Origin: Streptomyces sparsogenes
GTDB taxonomy: Bacteria; Actinomycetota; Actinomycetes; Streptomycetales; Streptomycetaceae
DNA length: 39,226 bases
NCBI RefSeq assembly: GCF_001704635.1
Contig: NZ_MAXF01000210.1
Coordinates: 1 to 39,226 of the forward strand
Direction of reading: 5' to 3'
This document shows, piece by piece, positions 32,769 to 39,226 of the stretch. The notes below the pieces were generated by a model that was not told where the DNA came from, ran no database searches, and worked only from the letters and a program-made list of their open reading frames with translations. The position numbers and the translations under genes were made by a program. Numbering within the stretch: position 1 is the first letter of the stretch; every line of letters starts with the position of its first letter.

Positions 32769-33640
32769 CCGTCCGCCGCCCCTTCCGGCCCGGCTCCCCC
32801 GCCGGGCAACGGCACCGGCCCTGGCCGTTGTGCCGGCACTGCTGCGGCCTCGCCCTGGACCTGGGCAGCGCCCGCACTCGCGCCTGGATAGCCGGCCGCG
32901 GGATGGTCCTGGACGTACCCACCATCACCTTCCCCGGCGCTGGGGCGGTGTACCCGGTCCAGCGCGGCGCCATCGTCGACGTTCCGGGAACGGCCCGGAT
33001 GCTCGACCGGCTCCTCAGCCACCGCCTGCCCCGCCTCACCCGCCCGCTGGTGATGGTCACCGCGCCGGTGCTGGACGGCCCCGCCTACCGGGAACGGGCC
33101 CGCGCCGCCGTGGAAGTGCTCCGCCCCCGCGCGGTCCTGACCGTCCCCACCGCGCGCGCCATCGCCCTGGCCGCGGGCGCCGACCTCTCCCTGCCGCTGC
33201 TCGTGGTGGACATCGGCGCCCACCTCACCGAGGTGGTTCTCCTCGTCGACGGCCTGGTCTTCGACGCCCGCCGCACCGCCCTGGGCACCACCGACCTCGC
33301 CGGCACCACCGGCCTCGCAGACGCCACCGACCTCGCAGACGCCGACGCCACGGCGGAGATCAGCGAAGCCGTCAGCACCATGATCACCTCCATGCTCCGG
33401 CAGGACCGCACGTCCCTCACCGCCGAGGCCCTGAGCCGGGGTGCCCTGCTGGCCGGTGGCGGCGCACTGCGCCCCGACCTCACTCGCCGGCTCGTCGGCG
33501 GCACCCACGCGCCCCTGCGGGCGGTTCCCACACCACACACCGCGGCGATCCGCGGCGCCGCCAAGATACTGCGGGCCGTGCACGCGCATCCGTCGGCCAG
33601 GGGCGCGTCCCCACCGGGGCCCGGCCCGCTCGTCCGCTGA
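32765..33640 (+). CDS. Reduced MreB/actin-like ATPase-fold protein
   Basis: A 291-aa protein. Actin-fold motifs: phosphate 1 LALDLGSARTRAW (Asp32), phosphate 2 LLVVDIGAHLTEVVLL (about 139-154) and adenosine motif LLAGGGALRPDL (about 222-233). It is shorter than MreB (about 340). Two features are odd: a cysteine cluster directly before phosphate 1 (Cys23, Cys26, Cys27 in PLCRHCCGLAL), and three 6-residue repeats (TTDLAG/TTGLAD/ATDLAD) from an 18-bp tandem repeat after the second phosphate loop. The N-terminal 20 residues are basic and proline-rich. The ATG overlaps the stop of zinc-finger gene 2. It could be a filament-forming or regulatory relative; nucleotide binding is likely, polymerisation is not shown. 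Confidence 0.82.
   Translation: MTVRRPFRPGSPAGQRHRPWPLCRHCCGLALDLGSARTRAWIAGRGMVLDVPTITFPGAGAVYPVQRGAIVDVPGTARMLDRLLSHRLPRLTRPLVMVTAPVLDGPAYRERARAAVEVLRPRAVLTVPTARAIALAAGADLSLPLLVVDIGAHLTEVVLLVDGLVFDARRTALGTTDLAGTTGLADATDLADADATAEISEAVSTMITSMLRQDRTSLTAEALSRGALLAGGGALRPDLTRRLVGGTHAPLRAVPTPHTAAIRGAAKILRAVHAHPSARGASPPGPGPLVR
33287..33340 (+). repeat. Three tandem 18-bp repeats inside the actin-like gene
   Basis: Units at 33287, 33305 and 33323 follow the form RCCACCGRCCTCGCMGRC, in frame, giving six-residue units TTDLAG, TTGLAD and ATDLAD; a partial fourth unit (GCCGACGCC) follows. Length variation between strains would be expected. Confidence 0.8.
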
Positions 33641-33732
33641 CGTCGCCGACCCCGCTGCCCTCCCCCTGACCCCGCCGCCTCACCGGCCGGGGTCTGCTGT
33701 ACGCCACCCCCTGCCCGGAAAGGAGAACCACC

Positions 33733-34368
33733 GTGTCCGGCGTGCCACCACCCGCACAGCCCCCTGATCCCCCGCACCACCAGCTCGTGCACCCCCTGTC
33801 GCTGTGGCGCTGGCGGCACAATCCGCTGTACCGGCGCACCGACCGCCTCCAGGGCCGGATCGCCCTGGCGATGTTGCTGCTCGTACCGATCCTGGGGCTC
33901 GGTGCCACGTTCGCCATCGGTGACGCCGCCCACCGGCACTACCGCGCGGCCGCCGAGCACCAGAGGCAGACCCTGCGCCTCACCACCGCCGTCCTCACCC
34001 ACGACGCCCCGGACCATCCGGAGCCCGGGTCGGCGGAGGCGAGAGAGAACCGCTATCCGGCCACGGTCCGCTACACCGACCCGGCCGGACGGATCCGCAC
34101 CGCCGAGACCGACGTCCTGCCCGGGCTCAGCGCGGGCAGCTCCGTCGACGTGTGGGTCGACGCGGACGGAGCGATCGCCGAGCCGCCCATGTCCGCCGAA
34201 AAGATCCGCAGCCGGACCATGGGCTGGGGGCTCGTCGCCTTCCTGACCGTGACCCTCGCCGGTGCCGCCGCCTACCGCGGCGTCGCCGTGGTCCTGCGCC
34301 GGCGCAATCTCGCCCAGTGGGACGCCAAGTGGGCCGAGACCGCGCCACGCTGGACCACGTCCCCCTGA
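33733..34368 (+). CDS. Rv1733c-like membrane protein
   Basis: A 211-aa protein. GTG 33733 follows GGAAAGGAG. Layout: a short N-terminus with HPLSLWRWRHNPLYRRTDRLQG, a first TM at about 44-62 (ALAMLLLVPILGLGATFAIG), an external domain with TVRYTDPAGRIRTAETDVLPGL and VDVWVDADG, a second TM at about 163-182, and a short tail. Length (Rv1733c is about 210 aa), the two widely spaced TMs and the NPL-R-TDR motif match the Rv1733c family, a dormancy-regulon antigen in mycobacteria with relatives in Streptomyces. It follows the actin-like gene by 92 bases, perhaps in the same transcript. Function unknown. Confidence 0.85.
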   Translation: MSGVPPPAQPPDPPHHQLVHPLSLWRWRHNPLYRRTDRLQGRIALAMLLLVPILGLGATFAIGDAAHRHYRAAAEHQRQTLRLTTAVLTHDAPDHPEPGSAEARENRYPATVRYTDPAGRIRTAETDVLPGLSAGSSVDVWVDADGAIAEPPMSAEKIRSRTMGWGLVAFLTVTLAGAAAYRGVAVVLRRRNLAQWDAKWAETAPRWTTSP

Positions 34369-34419
34369 GCCCAGGCCGACCCGGCGCGCCGGGGACTCGC
34401 AGGTCTCCGCGACGACCGA

Positions 34420-34508
34420 CTCGATGACGGCGCCGGTGACGAACGATGAGGCGCCCGAAGCCAGGAAGAGGGCGGCCTCGGCGTTTCCTCGGCGATTTCC
34501 TCGGCGTC
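34420..34508 (-). pseudogene. Possible SDR C-terminal remnant, frameshifted
   Basis: On the minus strand, 34480-34423 reads EAALFLASGASSFVTGAVI, matching the conserved near-C-terminal stretch of short-chain dehydrogenases ('A..FLASD.ASFVTG'). Immediately upstream the expected 'EEIAE' appears in a different frame (34508-34488, DAEEIAE), so a frameshift separates them. Only about 28 codons are left; no GGG.GIG or YxxxK motif is nearby. The remaining bases of 34369-34761 show a hairpin but no gene. Confidence 0.4.
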
Positions 34509-34646
34509 GGCCGGCCGCCCCCGCCGCCTCGTGCCCCGCCGCACGACCGCCGCAACCCCACCAACCAACGCCTACGCACCCGCCGCGTCACCGCCCGCCG
34601 GGGCCGAGGCCGTCTCCACCTCGCCCCATTCGAAGATTCCGCAAAT

Positions 34647-34685
34647 CTTTCCGCCGGAATTTGTCGTTCGAGGCCCGGCGGAAAG
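34647..34685. terminator. Inverted repeat downstream of the GH12 gene
   Basis: CTTTCCGCCGG (34647-34657) and CCGGCGGAAAG (34675-34685) are perfect 11-bp arms with a 17-base loop, 77 bases beyond the GH12 stop. A likely terminator for the leftward GH12 gene. Confidence 0.55.
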
Positions 34686-34761
34686 GTATGCGTTCGGGAA
34701 TCGCTCTGGCGTTCGTCTCCATGCGCGGACGGAGTGCACCGTCATGTCGCGCGTATGACGG

Positions 34762-35526
34762 CTAGATGCTTGATCCTCCGCCGGAGGTGTTGTTCCACCA
34801 GGCGCTGTAGGAGTTCAGCGAGTACCGCTTCTGCACGCCGCTGGTCGAAGTGATCTCGAGGCCGAACTGCATCGTATCGAAGGTGGTGTTGCGCAGGAGG
34901 TTCTGCGACGCGGCCCATCGCCAGACCGCCGAGGCGTCGATGGTGCCGGTGTTGCTCTGCTGGGCGGGGATGAGCTGCAGGACGTTCCAGCCGGGATCGG
35001 CCTGCCAGACCGACGCGTACCGTACGCCGCCGATGGTCACGTTGGACGCGATCTGCCTTCCCCAGCCTCCTGCCGTCCCGGACCAGCTGGTGAAGACCAT
35101 GATCTCATCCTGGTTGCCGGCCGACCAGATGTCGCTCGTCCAGTTCCAGTGGTCACTGCCGGCGACGGGAGCCGACGACGTGTTGTACCAGAAGCCCGCC
35201 GAGTTCAACTGCGACAGCGGCGTCTGGGGCCGGACCGAGGTGTTCGGGTAGGACTTGATCCCGCCGCCGGAGTGATTGGCGTCGACGTACCAGGACTTGA
35301 TGCTGTTGACGGTCAGGCACTGCGTACCGTGGTTTTCGCCCCAGATGTTGTTGTAGATCGTCCAGGTGCCCTCGGTGTACTGACCCCACCGGTCGCAGGT
35401 GGAGGACGCCTGGGCCTGCGCCGGAGACGCGAAGCTCAGGAACCCGGCGATCACGGCGACGAGCAGAACCAGCCGACCGAACCCGGCCGACTTGCTGCTG
35501 ATGGATTTACGGGCTTGCCATCTCAT
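34762..35526 (-). CDS. Secreted GH12 endoglucanase/xyloglucanase
   Basis: A 254-aa exported protein. ATG 35526 follows GGGAGGGAC. The Sec signal has a basic start, core LVLLVAVIAGFLSFA and cleavage near SPAQAQA (about 38). The single GH12 beta-jelly-roll shows CDRWGQYTEGTWTIYNNIWG early; the nucleophile Glu lies in QDEIMVFTSW and the acid/base Glu in FGLEITSTSG. One disulfide pair (Cys44 and the later CLT) fits the family. There is no cellulose-binding domain or linker, so it probably acts on soluble or amorphous beta-glucan or xyloglucan. Its upstream region has LacI-like palindromes (35642-35655, 35740-35753). It runs in the same direction as the GH2 gene behind it but is separated by a strong terminator. 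Confidence 0.9.
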   Translation of the reverse strand: MRWQARKSISSKSAGFGRLVLLVAVIAGFLSFASPAQAQASSTCDRWGQYTEGTWTIYNNIWGENHGTQCLTVNSIKSWYVDANHSGGGIKSYPNTSVRPQTPLSQLNSAGFWYNTSSAPVAGSDHWNWTSDIWSAGNQDEIMVFTSWSGTAGGWGRQIASNVTIGGVRYASVWQADPGWNVLQLIPAQQSNTGTIDASAVWRWAASQNLLRNTTFDTMQFGLEITSTSGVQKRYSLNSYSAWWNNTSGGGSSI

Positions 35527-35584
35527 GTGTCCCTCCCAGGACGGCGATGTGTCGTCGAGGTGGCGCGCTCAAGAACTGCGGGAA

Positions 35585-35615
35585 CGGTGCTCGGTCCCCT
35601 TACTGCCAAGCACCG
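35585..35615. promoter_or_regulatory. Inverted repeat in the GH12 leader/promoter
   Basis: CGGTGCT (35585-35591) and AGCACCG (35609-35615), perfect 7-bp arms 17 bases apart, lie 59-89 bases upstream of the GH12 start. May be an operator or a leader hairpin. Confidence 0.35.
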
Positions 35616-35641
35616 GGCTTGCCAGACGCAGACGGGAAGTG

Positions 35642-35655
35642 TCGAAGCGCTTGCG
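35642..35655. promoter_or_regulatory. LacI/CebR-like operator upstream of GH12
   Basis: TCGAAGCGCTTGCG has the AAGCGCTT palindromic core common to LacI-family sites (CebR uses GAGCGCTC). A second near-palindrome TCGATGCGCTTCGA lies at 35740-35753. Both are upstream of the GH12 gene, suggesting cello-oligosaccharide-type control by a LacI protein encoded elsewhere or by the one at 17684. Confidence 0.45.
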
Positions 35656-35779
35656 CCTGCGTGGACAGTAATGATGGGACACCTGAGCAGCAAGACTCTG
35701 CACAGGAAGACACATTTCCTTCACCTGAGGACATCATTGTCGATGCGCTTCGAAGGAATCGGCGGTCCGGGCCCGCTTC

Positions 35780-35807
35780 ACCGGTCCGCCCGCGCGGGCG
35801 GACCGGT
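35780..35807 (-). terminator. Terminator of the GH2 gene at 35815-38865
   Basis: A perfect 28-bp palindrome with arms ACCGGTCCGCCCGC and GCGGGCGGACCGGT begins 7 bases after the GH2 stop (reading leftward). GC-rich stem without T-tract. Confidence 0.75.
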
Positions 35808-35814
35808 TCCGACG

Positions 35815-38800
35815 TCATGGGCGGTGGAACGGTGTGAGGAGGAGGGTGAAGTCGGCGGTGCCGAGTTCGAGCCGGTGCTGGGGCAGGACGCCGGGTCCGC
35901 ATGCGGCGCTTCCAACGCCCTGGACGGCGTGGTCGGTGCGCAGGTGCACCAGCGGGCCGGGGGTCAGCTCGGTCTGGTGCCGGGCGCCGGCCAGTTGCCG
36001 GTCGGTCCAGCGGCGGGCGGAGAAGTGGAAGAGCTCCCCGCCCCGGACGTGGATGGCGTCAGATCCGTCGCTGACCTCGGCCCACCGCACGTCCGTCCGG
36101 TTGCCGTTCTCCTGCGGGCGCACGTACGGCGTCTGGAGTTGGTCGACCGTGGCGTGGAATCGTCCTACGCGAACCGCCTGCCGAGAGTCCGGGTAGGCCT
36201 CCCCGGGGCCGGCGCCGAACCACTCGACCCGCGACCAGTCGGCGGGGAGCTGCCAGTCGAGGCCGATCCGGGCCAGGGAACGGGAGGTGTTGCGGCGGAG
36301 AAGTTCCCGGTGTTCTTCGGGCGGCAGTTCGAGGTCCACCATGGTGTCGGCGAAGTCGTCCGCCCGCTCGGGCCAGTGGCCGACCGGTTCGGTGTGCACG
36401 TGGAGCCGCAGGCCGGTCCCGTCGCTGGTCCAGCGGTAGGTGGTCAGATAGCCGCCGCCGACCGCGGCGGCGGCGCTGCGGACCACGACGGTCAGGCCCT
36501 GGGCATCGGGCGTGACGGACACCGTGCGGTGCCGCAGCCGGTCCAGGCCGCGATCCTTCCAGTAGGCGGCGTCGTGCTGGGACCAGCCGCGGTCGTTGTC
36601 CGTGGGAGCGCGCCAGAGGCCCAGCCAGGGGCCCCTCAGGGGCAGTCCGCCGAGGTCGAGGAGGACTCCGGTGGCGTGGTCGAACCGACCTGGCCCGAGC
36701 GTGATGAAGCCGTCCGCGGCGTGCGGGCTCACCAGGACACCGTCCGAGCGGTCGCGGCCCGGTGCGGAGAGCCGGAGCTGTCCCCAGGCGATGACGTGAC
36801 CCTCGGGCGCCCAGTCGGCGGGCTTGGCCAGCTCCGCCTGGACGGTGAGCCAGAGTTCACCGCCGTCGCGGTCTCGGTCGCCGCCGACGCCGCCGTCAGC
36901 CTCCTGCCGGGCCGGCGCGGGCAGTGGCAGTCGGCCGTGCTCCCCGGCGGCCAGCTGCGGCGTCGGCAGGACACCCTGCGCCAGTTCAATGCCTGCACGC
37001 GCCAGTGACCAGGTGAACCGCAGGTGGGAGAGGTCCAGCACCTCGTAGTGGTTCTCGACGGTCAGCGTGTCGGCCGTCGGCCCGGGGCCGATCCGGACCG
37101 GGGCGTTGACCTTCGCGTACTCCAGCAGACCGGGCGAGGGGGTGCCGTCGGGGAAGACCAGTCCGTCGCAGCTGAAATTGCCGTCGTGCAGGTCCTCGCC
37201 GAAGTCACCGCCGTACCCGAAGAACTCGCGGCCCTCGGCGTCGCGCGTCCGCAGCCCCTGGTCCATCCACTCCCACACCCAACCGCCCTGCACCCGCGGA
37301 TACTCGTCGAAGAGCCGCGCGTACTCGGCCAGGCCGCCGGGCCCGTTGCCCATCGCGTGGCCGAACTCGGTCAGGAGGAAGGGCATGCGGTTGCGCGGAT
37401 CGTCGGCCGGGTCGCCGGAGCCGGCGCGCGGGGGGTAGTGGATCTCGCCCGGGAGCAGATGCCACCGCCCGATGCGGGCGACGGCCGCGGGCGGGCGGTA
37501 CATCTGGCCGAGGACGTCGGTGTACTCGCCGAGCCGGTCGCCCTCGTAGTGGATCGGGCGGGCAGGGTCCCGCCGGCGCACCCAGTCGGCCATCGCGCGC
37601 AGGTTCTCCCCGTCGCCGGCCTCGTTGCCCAGTGACCAGAGGACGATGCTGGGGTGGTTCTTGTCCCGCTCGACCGTGCGCTCGATGCGGTCCAGGTAGG
37701 CGTCGCGCCAGCGCGGGTCGGCGGACGGGTTCCGTTGCCAGGGCTCCGGGTCGGCGTGCTCGAAGCCGTGGGTCTCCAGGTCGCATTCGAGTGCGACGTA
37801 CAGGCCGAGCTCGTCGCACAGGTCGAGGAAGGCGGGGTGCGGCGGGTAGTGGGAGGTTCGGACGGCGTTGATGTTGTGCCGCTTCATCAGTTCCACGTCG
37901 CGGCGCATGGTGTCGACGGAGAGGGTGCGGCCGTGGTCGGGGTCGAACTCGTGCCGGTTGACCCCGCGCAGCACGACAGGGCGTCCGTTGACCCGCAGTA
38001 CTCCGTTCTCGTCGATGGCGACGGTGCGGAAGCCGAATCGAATCCGCACGCGTTCGCTGTCGGTGGCCAGGTGGGCCTCATAGAGCTGTGGGTCCTCCGC
38101 GCTCCAGGGCCGCGCCGCCGGGAACCGCAGCTCGCTGTCGGCCGGCTGATCGTGGATGCCGAGGACGGGGACGCTGATCCGCACCGGCGCGTCCGCCTCC
38201 ACATCCACGCGCAACCGGCCCGCGCCGGTGGCGGCGTCGTAGTCGGCGTGGACGAAGACGTCCCGGACCCCGCCGACGGGGCGGGCCAGCAGTCGTACGT
38301 CGCGGAAGATGCCCGACAGGCGCCAGGTGTCCTGGTCCTCCAGGTAGGTACCGGCGGAGAACTGGTGCACCCGGACGGCCAGCACGTTGCGGCCCGGCCG
38401 CAGCAGCGCCGTCACGTCGAACTCGGCCGCCAGGCGGCTGCCGTAGGTCACGCCGAGTTCCGTGCCGTTCAGCCAGACCCGGGCGCAGGAGTCCACCCCC
38501 TCGAAGCGCACCACGACCGGCACGCCCTGCCAGGAGTCCGGCAGGTCGAAGACGCGGCGGTAGTCCCCGGTCTCGTTCTCCTCCGGGACGAACGGCGGAT
38601 CGAGCGGAATCGGGTAGGCGATGTTGAGGTAGACGGGTCGACCGTAGCCGCGCAGCTGCCAGTGCGAGGGGACGGGCAGGGCATCCCAGGAGTCGTCGTC
38701 GAACTCCGGGTCCTGAAATCCGTCCGGCCCGGCTCGCAACGTCGGCGAGAACCTGAACGCCCACTGCCCGTTGAGGTCGATCCACGGCGCATCGGATTCC

Positions 38801-38865
38801 AGAACCGCGCGCGGCGCCGACCTCCCGCGGCCGGGCGCGAAGTCCTCGAAGTAGCGTACGGGCAT
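35815..38865 (-). CDS. Cytosolic GH2 beta-galactosidase
   Basis: A 1016-aa LacZ-type enzyme with no signal peptide. ATG 38865 follows GGAGGACTTTGGC. Domains: sugar-binding jelly-roll (about 30-190), Ig-like (about 200-285), TIM barrel (about 290-580; ERDKNHPSIVLWSLGNEAGDG with the acid/base Glu, FLLTEFGHAMGNG with the nucleophile Glu) and the C-terminal beta-gal sandwich (about 710-1010; WFGAGPGEAYPDSRQA). An Asp/Arg/Gly-rich loop (EADGGVGGDRDRDGGE, about 660) is an insertion in a linker. It differs clearly from the Tat-exported GH2 in this window, so the two are not a recent duplication. Probably hydrolyses imported galactosides. A single-gene unit with its own operator-like dyad (38921-38933). 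Confidence 0.93.
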   Translation of the reverse strand: MPVRYFEDFAPGRGRSAPRAVLESDAPWIDLNGQWAFRFSPTLRAGPDGFQDPEFDDDSWDALPVPSHWQLRGYGRPVYLNIAYPIPLDPPFVPEENETGDYRRVFDLPDSWQGVPVVVRFEGVDSCARVWLNGTELGVTYGSRLAAEFDVTALLRPGRNVLAVRVHQFSAGTYLEDQDTWRLSGIFRDVRLLARPVGGVRDVFVHADYDAATGAGRLRVDVEADAPVRISVPVLGIHDQPADSELRFPAARPWSAEDPQLYEAHLATDSERVRIRFGFRTVAIDENGVLRVNGRPVVLRGVNRHEFDPDHGRTLSVDTMRRDVELMKRHNINAVRTSHYPPHPAFLDLCDELGLYVALECDLETHGFEHADPEPWQRNPSADPRWRDAYLDRIERTVERDKNHPSIVLWSLGNEAGDGENLRAMADWVRRRDPARPIHYEGDRLGEYTDVLGQMYRPPAAVARIGRWHLLPGEIHYPPRAGSGDPADDPRNRMPFLLTEFGHAMGNGPGGLAEYARLFDEYPRVQGGWVWEWMDQGLRTRDAEGREFFGYGGDFGEDLHDGNFSCDGLVFPDGTPSPGLLEYAKVNAPVRIGPGPTADTLTVENHYEVLDLSHLRFTWSLARAGIELAQGVLPTPQLAAGEHGRLPLPAPARQEADGGVGGDRDRDGGELWLTVQAELAKPADWAPEGHVIAWGQLRLSAPGRDRSDGVLVSPHAADGFITLGPGRFDHATGVLLDLGGLPLRGPWLGLWRAPTDNDRGWSQHDAAYWKDRGLDRLRHRTVSVTPDAQGLTVVVRSAAAAVGGGYLTTYRWTSDGTGLRLHVHTEPVGHWPERADDFADTMVDLELPPEEHRELLRRNTSRSLARIGLDWQLPADWSRVEWFGAGPGEAYPDSRQAVRVGRFHATVDQLQTPYVRPQENGNRTDVRWAEVSDGSDAIHVRGGELFHFSARRWTDRQLAGARHQTELTPGPLVHLRTDHAVQGVGSAACGPGVLPQHRLELGTADFTLLLTPFHRP

Positions 38866-38920
38866 GCCAAAGTCCTCCGGACGGCCTCGGATGATGCGCG
38901 CGACCGTACTATCGAAGGCT

Positions 38921-38933
38921 TCTTCCGGGAAGA
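38921..38933. promoter_or_regulatory. Dyad in the GH2 promoter region
   Basis: TCTTCC-G-GGAAGA, perfect 6-bp arms around one base, lies 56-68 bases upstream of the GH2 start; a position suited to repressor control. The regulator is unknown. Confidence 0.4.
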
Positions 38934-38981
38934 CGCTTTCGCCACGGCCCTGGTGCGGCAGGAGTGGGAGCCGGAGGACCC

Positions 38982-39155
38982 GGGCGGGCGGTGCGTACGG
39001 CGTTCCTCTGTGACTACCTCGCCGACGCCGACCTGCGCCGCGAGATCAACGACGGCCTCCAGGTCATGGAGACCTGGAACTCCGCCGACCACGACCTGTT
39101 CTACGGCAAGGACGGCGACCTGACCGGCTCCGACAAGGAGTCCCAGGAGATCTCC
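38982..39155 (+). pseudogene. Tn3-family transposase fragment
   Basis: The plus-strand frame (codons starting at 38982) reads GRAVRTAFLCDYLADADLRR, then EINDGLQVMETWNSADHDLF, YGKDGDLTGSDKE and SQEIS. This matches the part of actinobacterial Tn3-type TnpA that contains '.RAV.T.F.CDYL....LRREI.EGLQV.E.WNSA...L.YGKDG.LTG.DKE'. Both ends stop abruptly: sequence before 38982 belongs to the GH2 promoter region, and after SQEIS the expected 'LALHLLQ' is absent. No terminal inverted repeat seen. The last 70 bases of the window show nothing further. Confidence 0.75.
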
Positions 39156-39226
39156 GTGCCCGCCCGGCGTCGTTCCCGGTCGGCTGGATCGTTGACCCGA
39201 AGGCTCGAAGTGTCCCGCCTCCACTC

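Overview
The window is high-GC DNA with strong third-position GC, frequent GTG starts and GGAGG-type ribosome binding sites. The gene families present (LacI-controlled sugar ABC operon with no ATPase of its own, Tat-exported glycosidase, WXG-type protein, PIG-L deacetylase, short UvrA-like ATPase, Rv1733c-like membrane protein, TTA codon use) point to an actinobacterium, most likely Streptomyces or a close relative. Many decayed fragments (IS integrase, LysR, alpha/beta hydrolase, possible SDR, Tn3 transposase) suggest an accessory chromosomal arm rather than the core. I saw no rRNA, tRNA or CRISPR.

Layout. 1-1076: the tail of an unknown gene and an orphan WXG-like protein. 1087-4488: a TetR regulator, an amidase with an overlapping AtzG-like small partner, and a divergent metallo-beta-lactamase-fold hydrolase, tied together by three copies of one 23-bp operator. 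4489-8072: small catabolic or redox genes and regulators (LysR/cupin pair, PhzF-like, HxlR, SRPBCC). 8219-8700: a scar in which an internal deletion has fused the tails of a divergent hydrolase/LysR pair. 8695-10892: a DHA2-type efflux pump and its TetR behind a perfect 18-bp inverted repeat. 11001-14318: a WYL regulator divergent from a 767-aa UvrA-like ABC protein of the self-resistance type.

14394-25902 is a carbohydrate region. It holds a Tat-exported GH2 beta-galactosidase with its own terminator, then a LacI regulator, a lipoprotein sugar-binding protein carrying a TTA codon, two permeases, a cytosolic GH13 alpha-glucosidase and a secreted beta-helix glycanase with carbohydrate-binding domains. 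Together these read as 'cut an alpha-glucan outside, import the pieces, hydrolyse them inside'. 26122-26955 is a PIG-L deacetylase with a strong terminator.

27038-34368 is the least ordinary block. Leftward, a NarL-type two-component system is followed by a small exported protein and a fused SecDF (TTG start). Rightward, from the same 386-bp intergenic region, come two different small TraR/DksA zinc-finger proteins, a reduced MreB-like actin-fold protein overlapping the second by ATGA, and an Rv1733c-like membrane protein. The pairing of a dedicated export motor and two-component system with small RNA-polymerase-type zinc fingers and an actin-like ATPase is my best candidate for an undescribed system, probably related to stress or dormancy (inference).

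34762-38865: a secreted GH12 endoglucanase and a cytosolic GH2 beta-galactosidase, both leftward. The right edge carries a Tn3-family transposase fragment.
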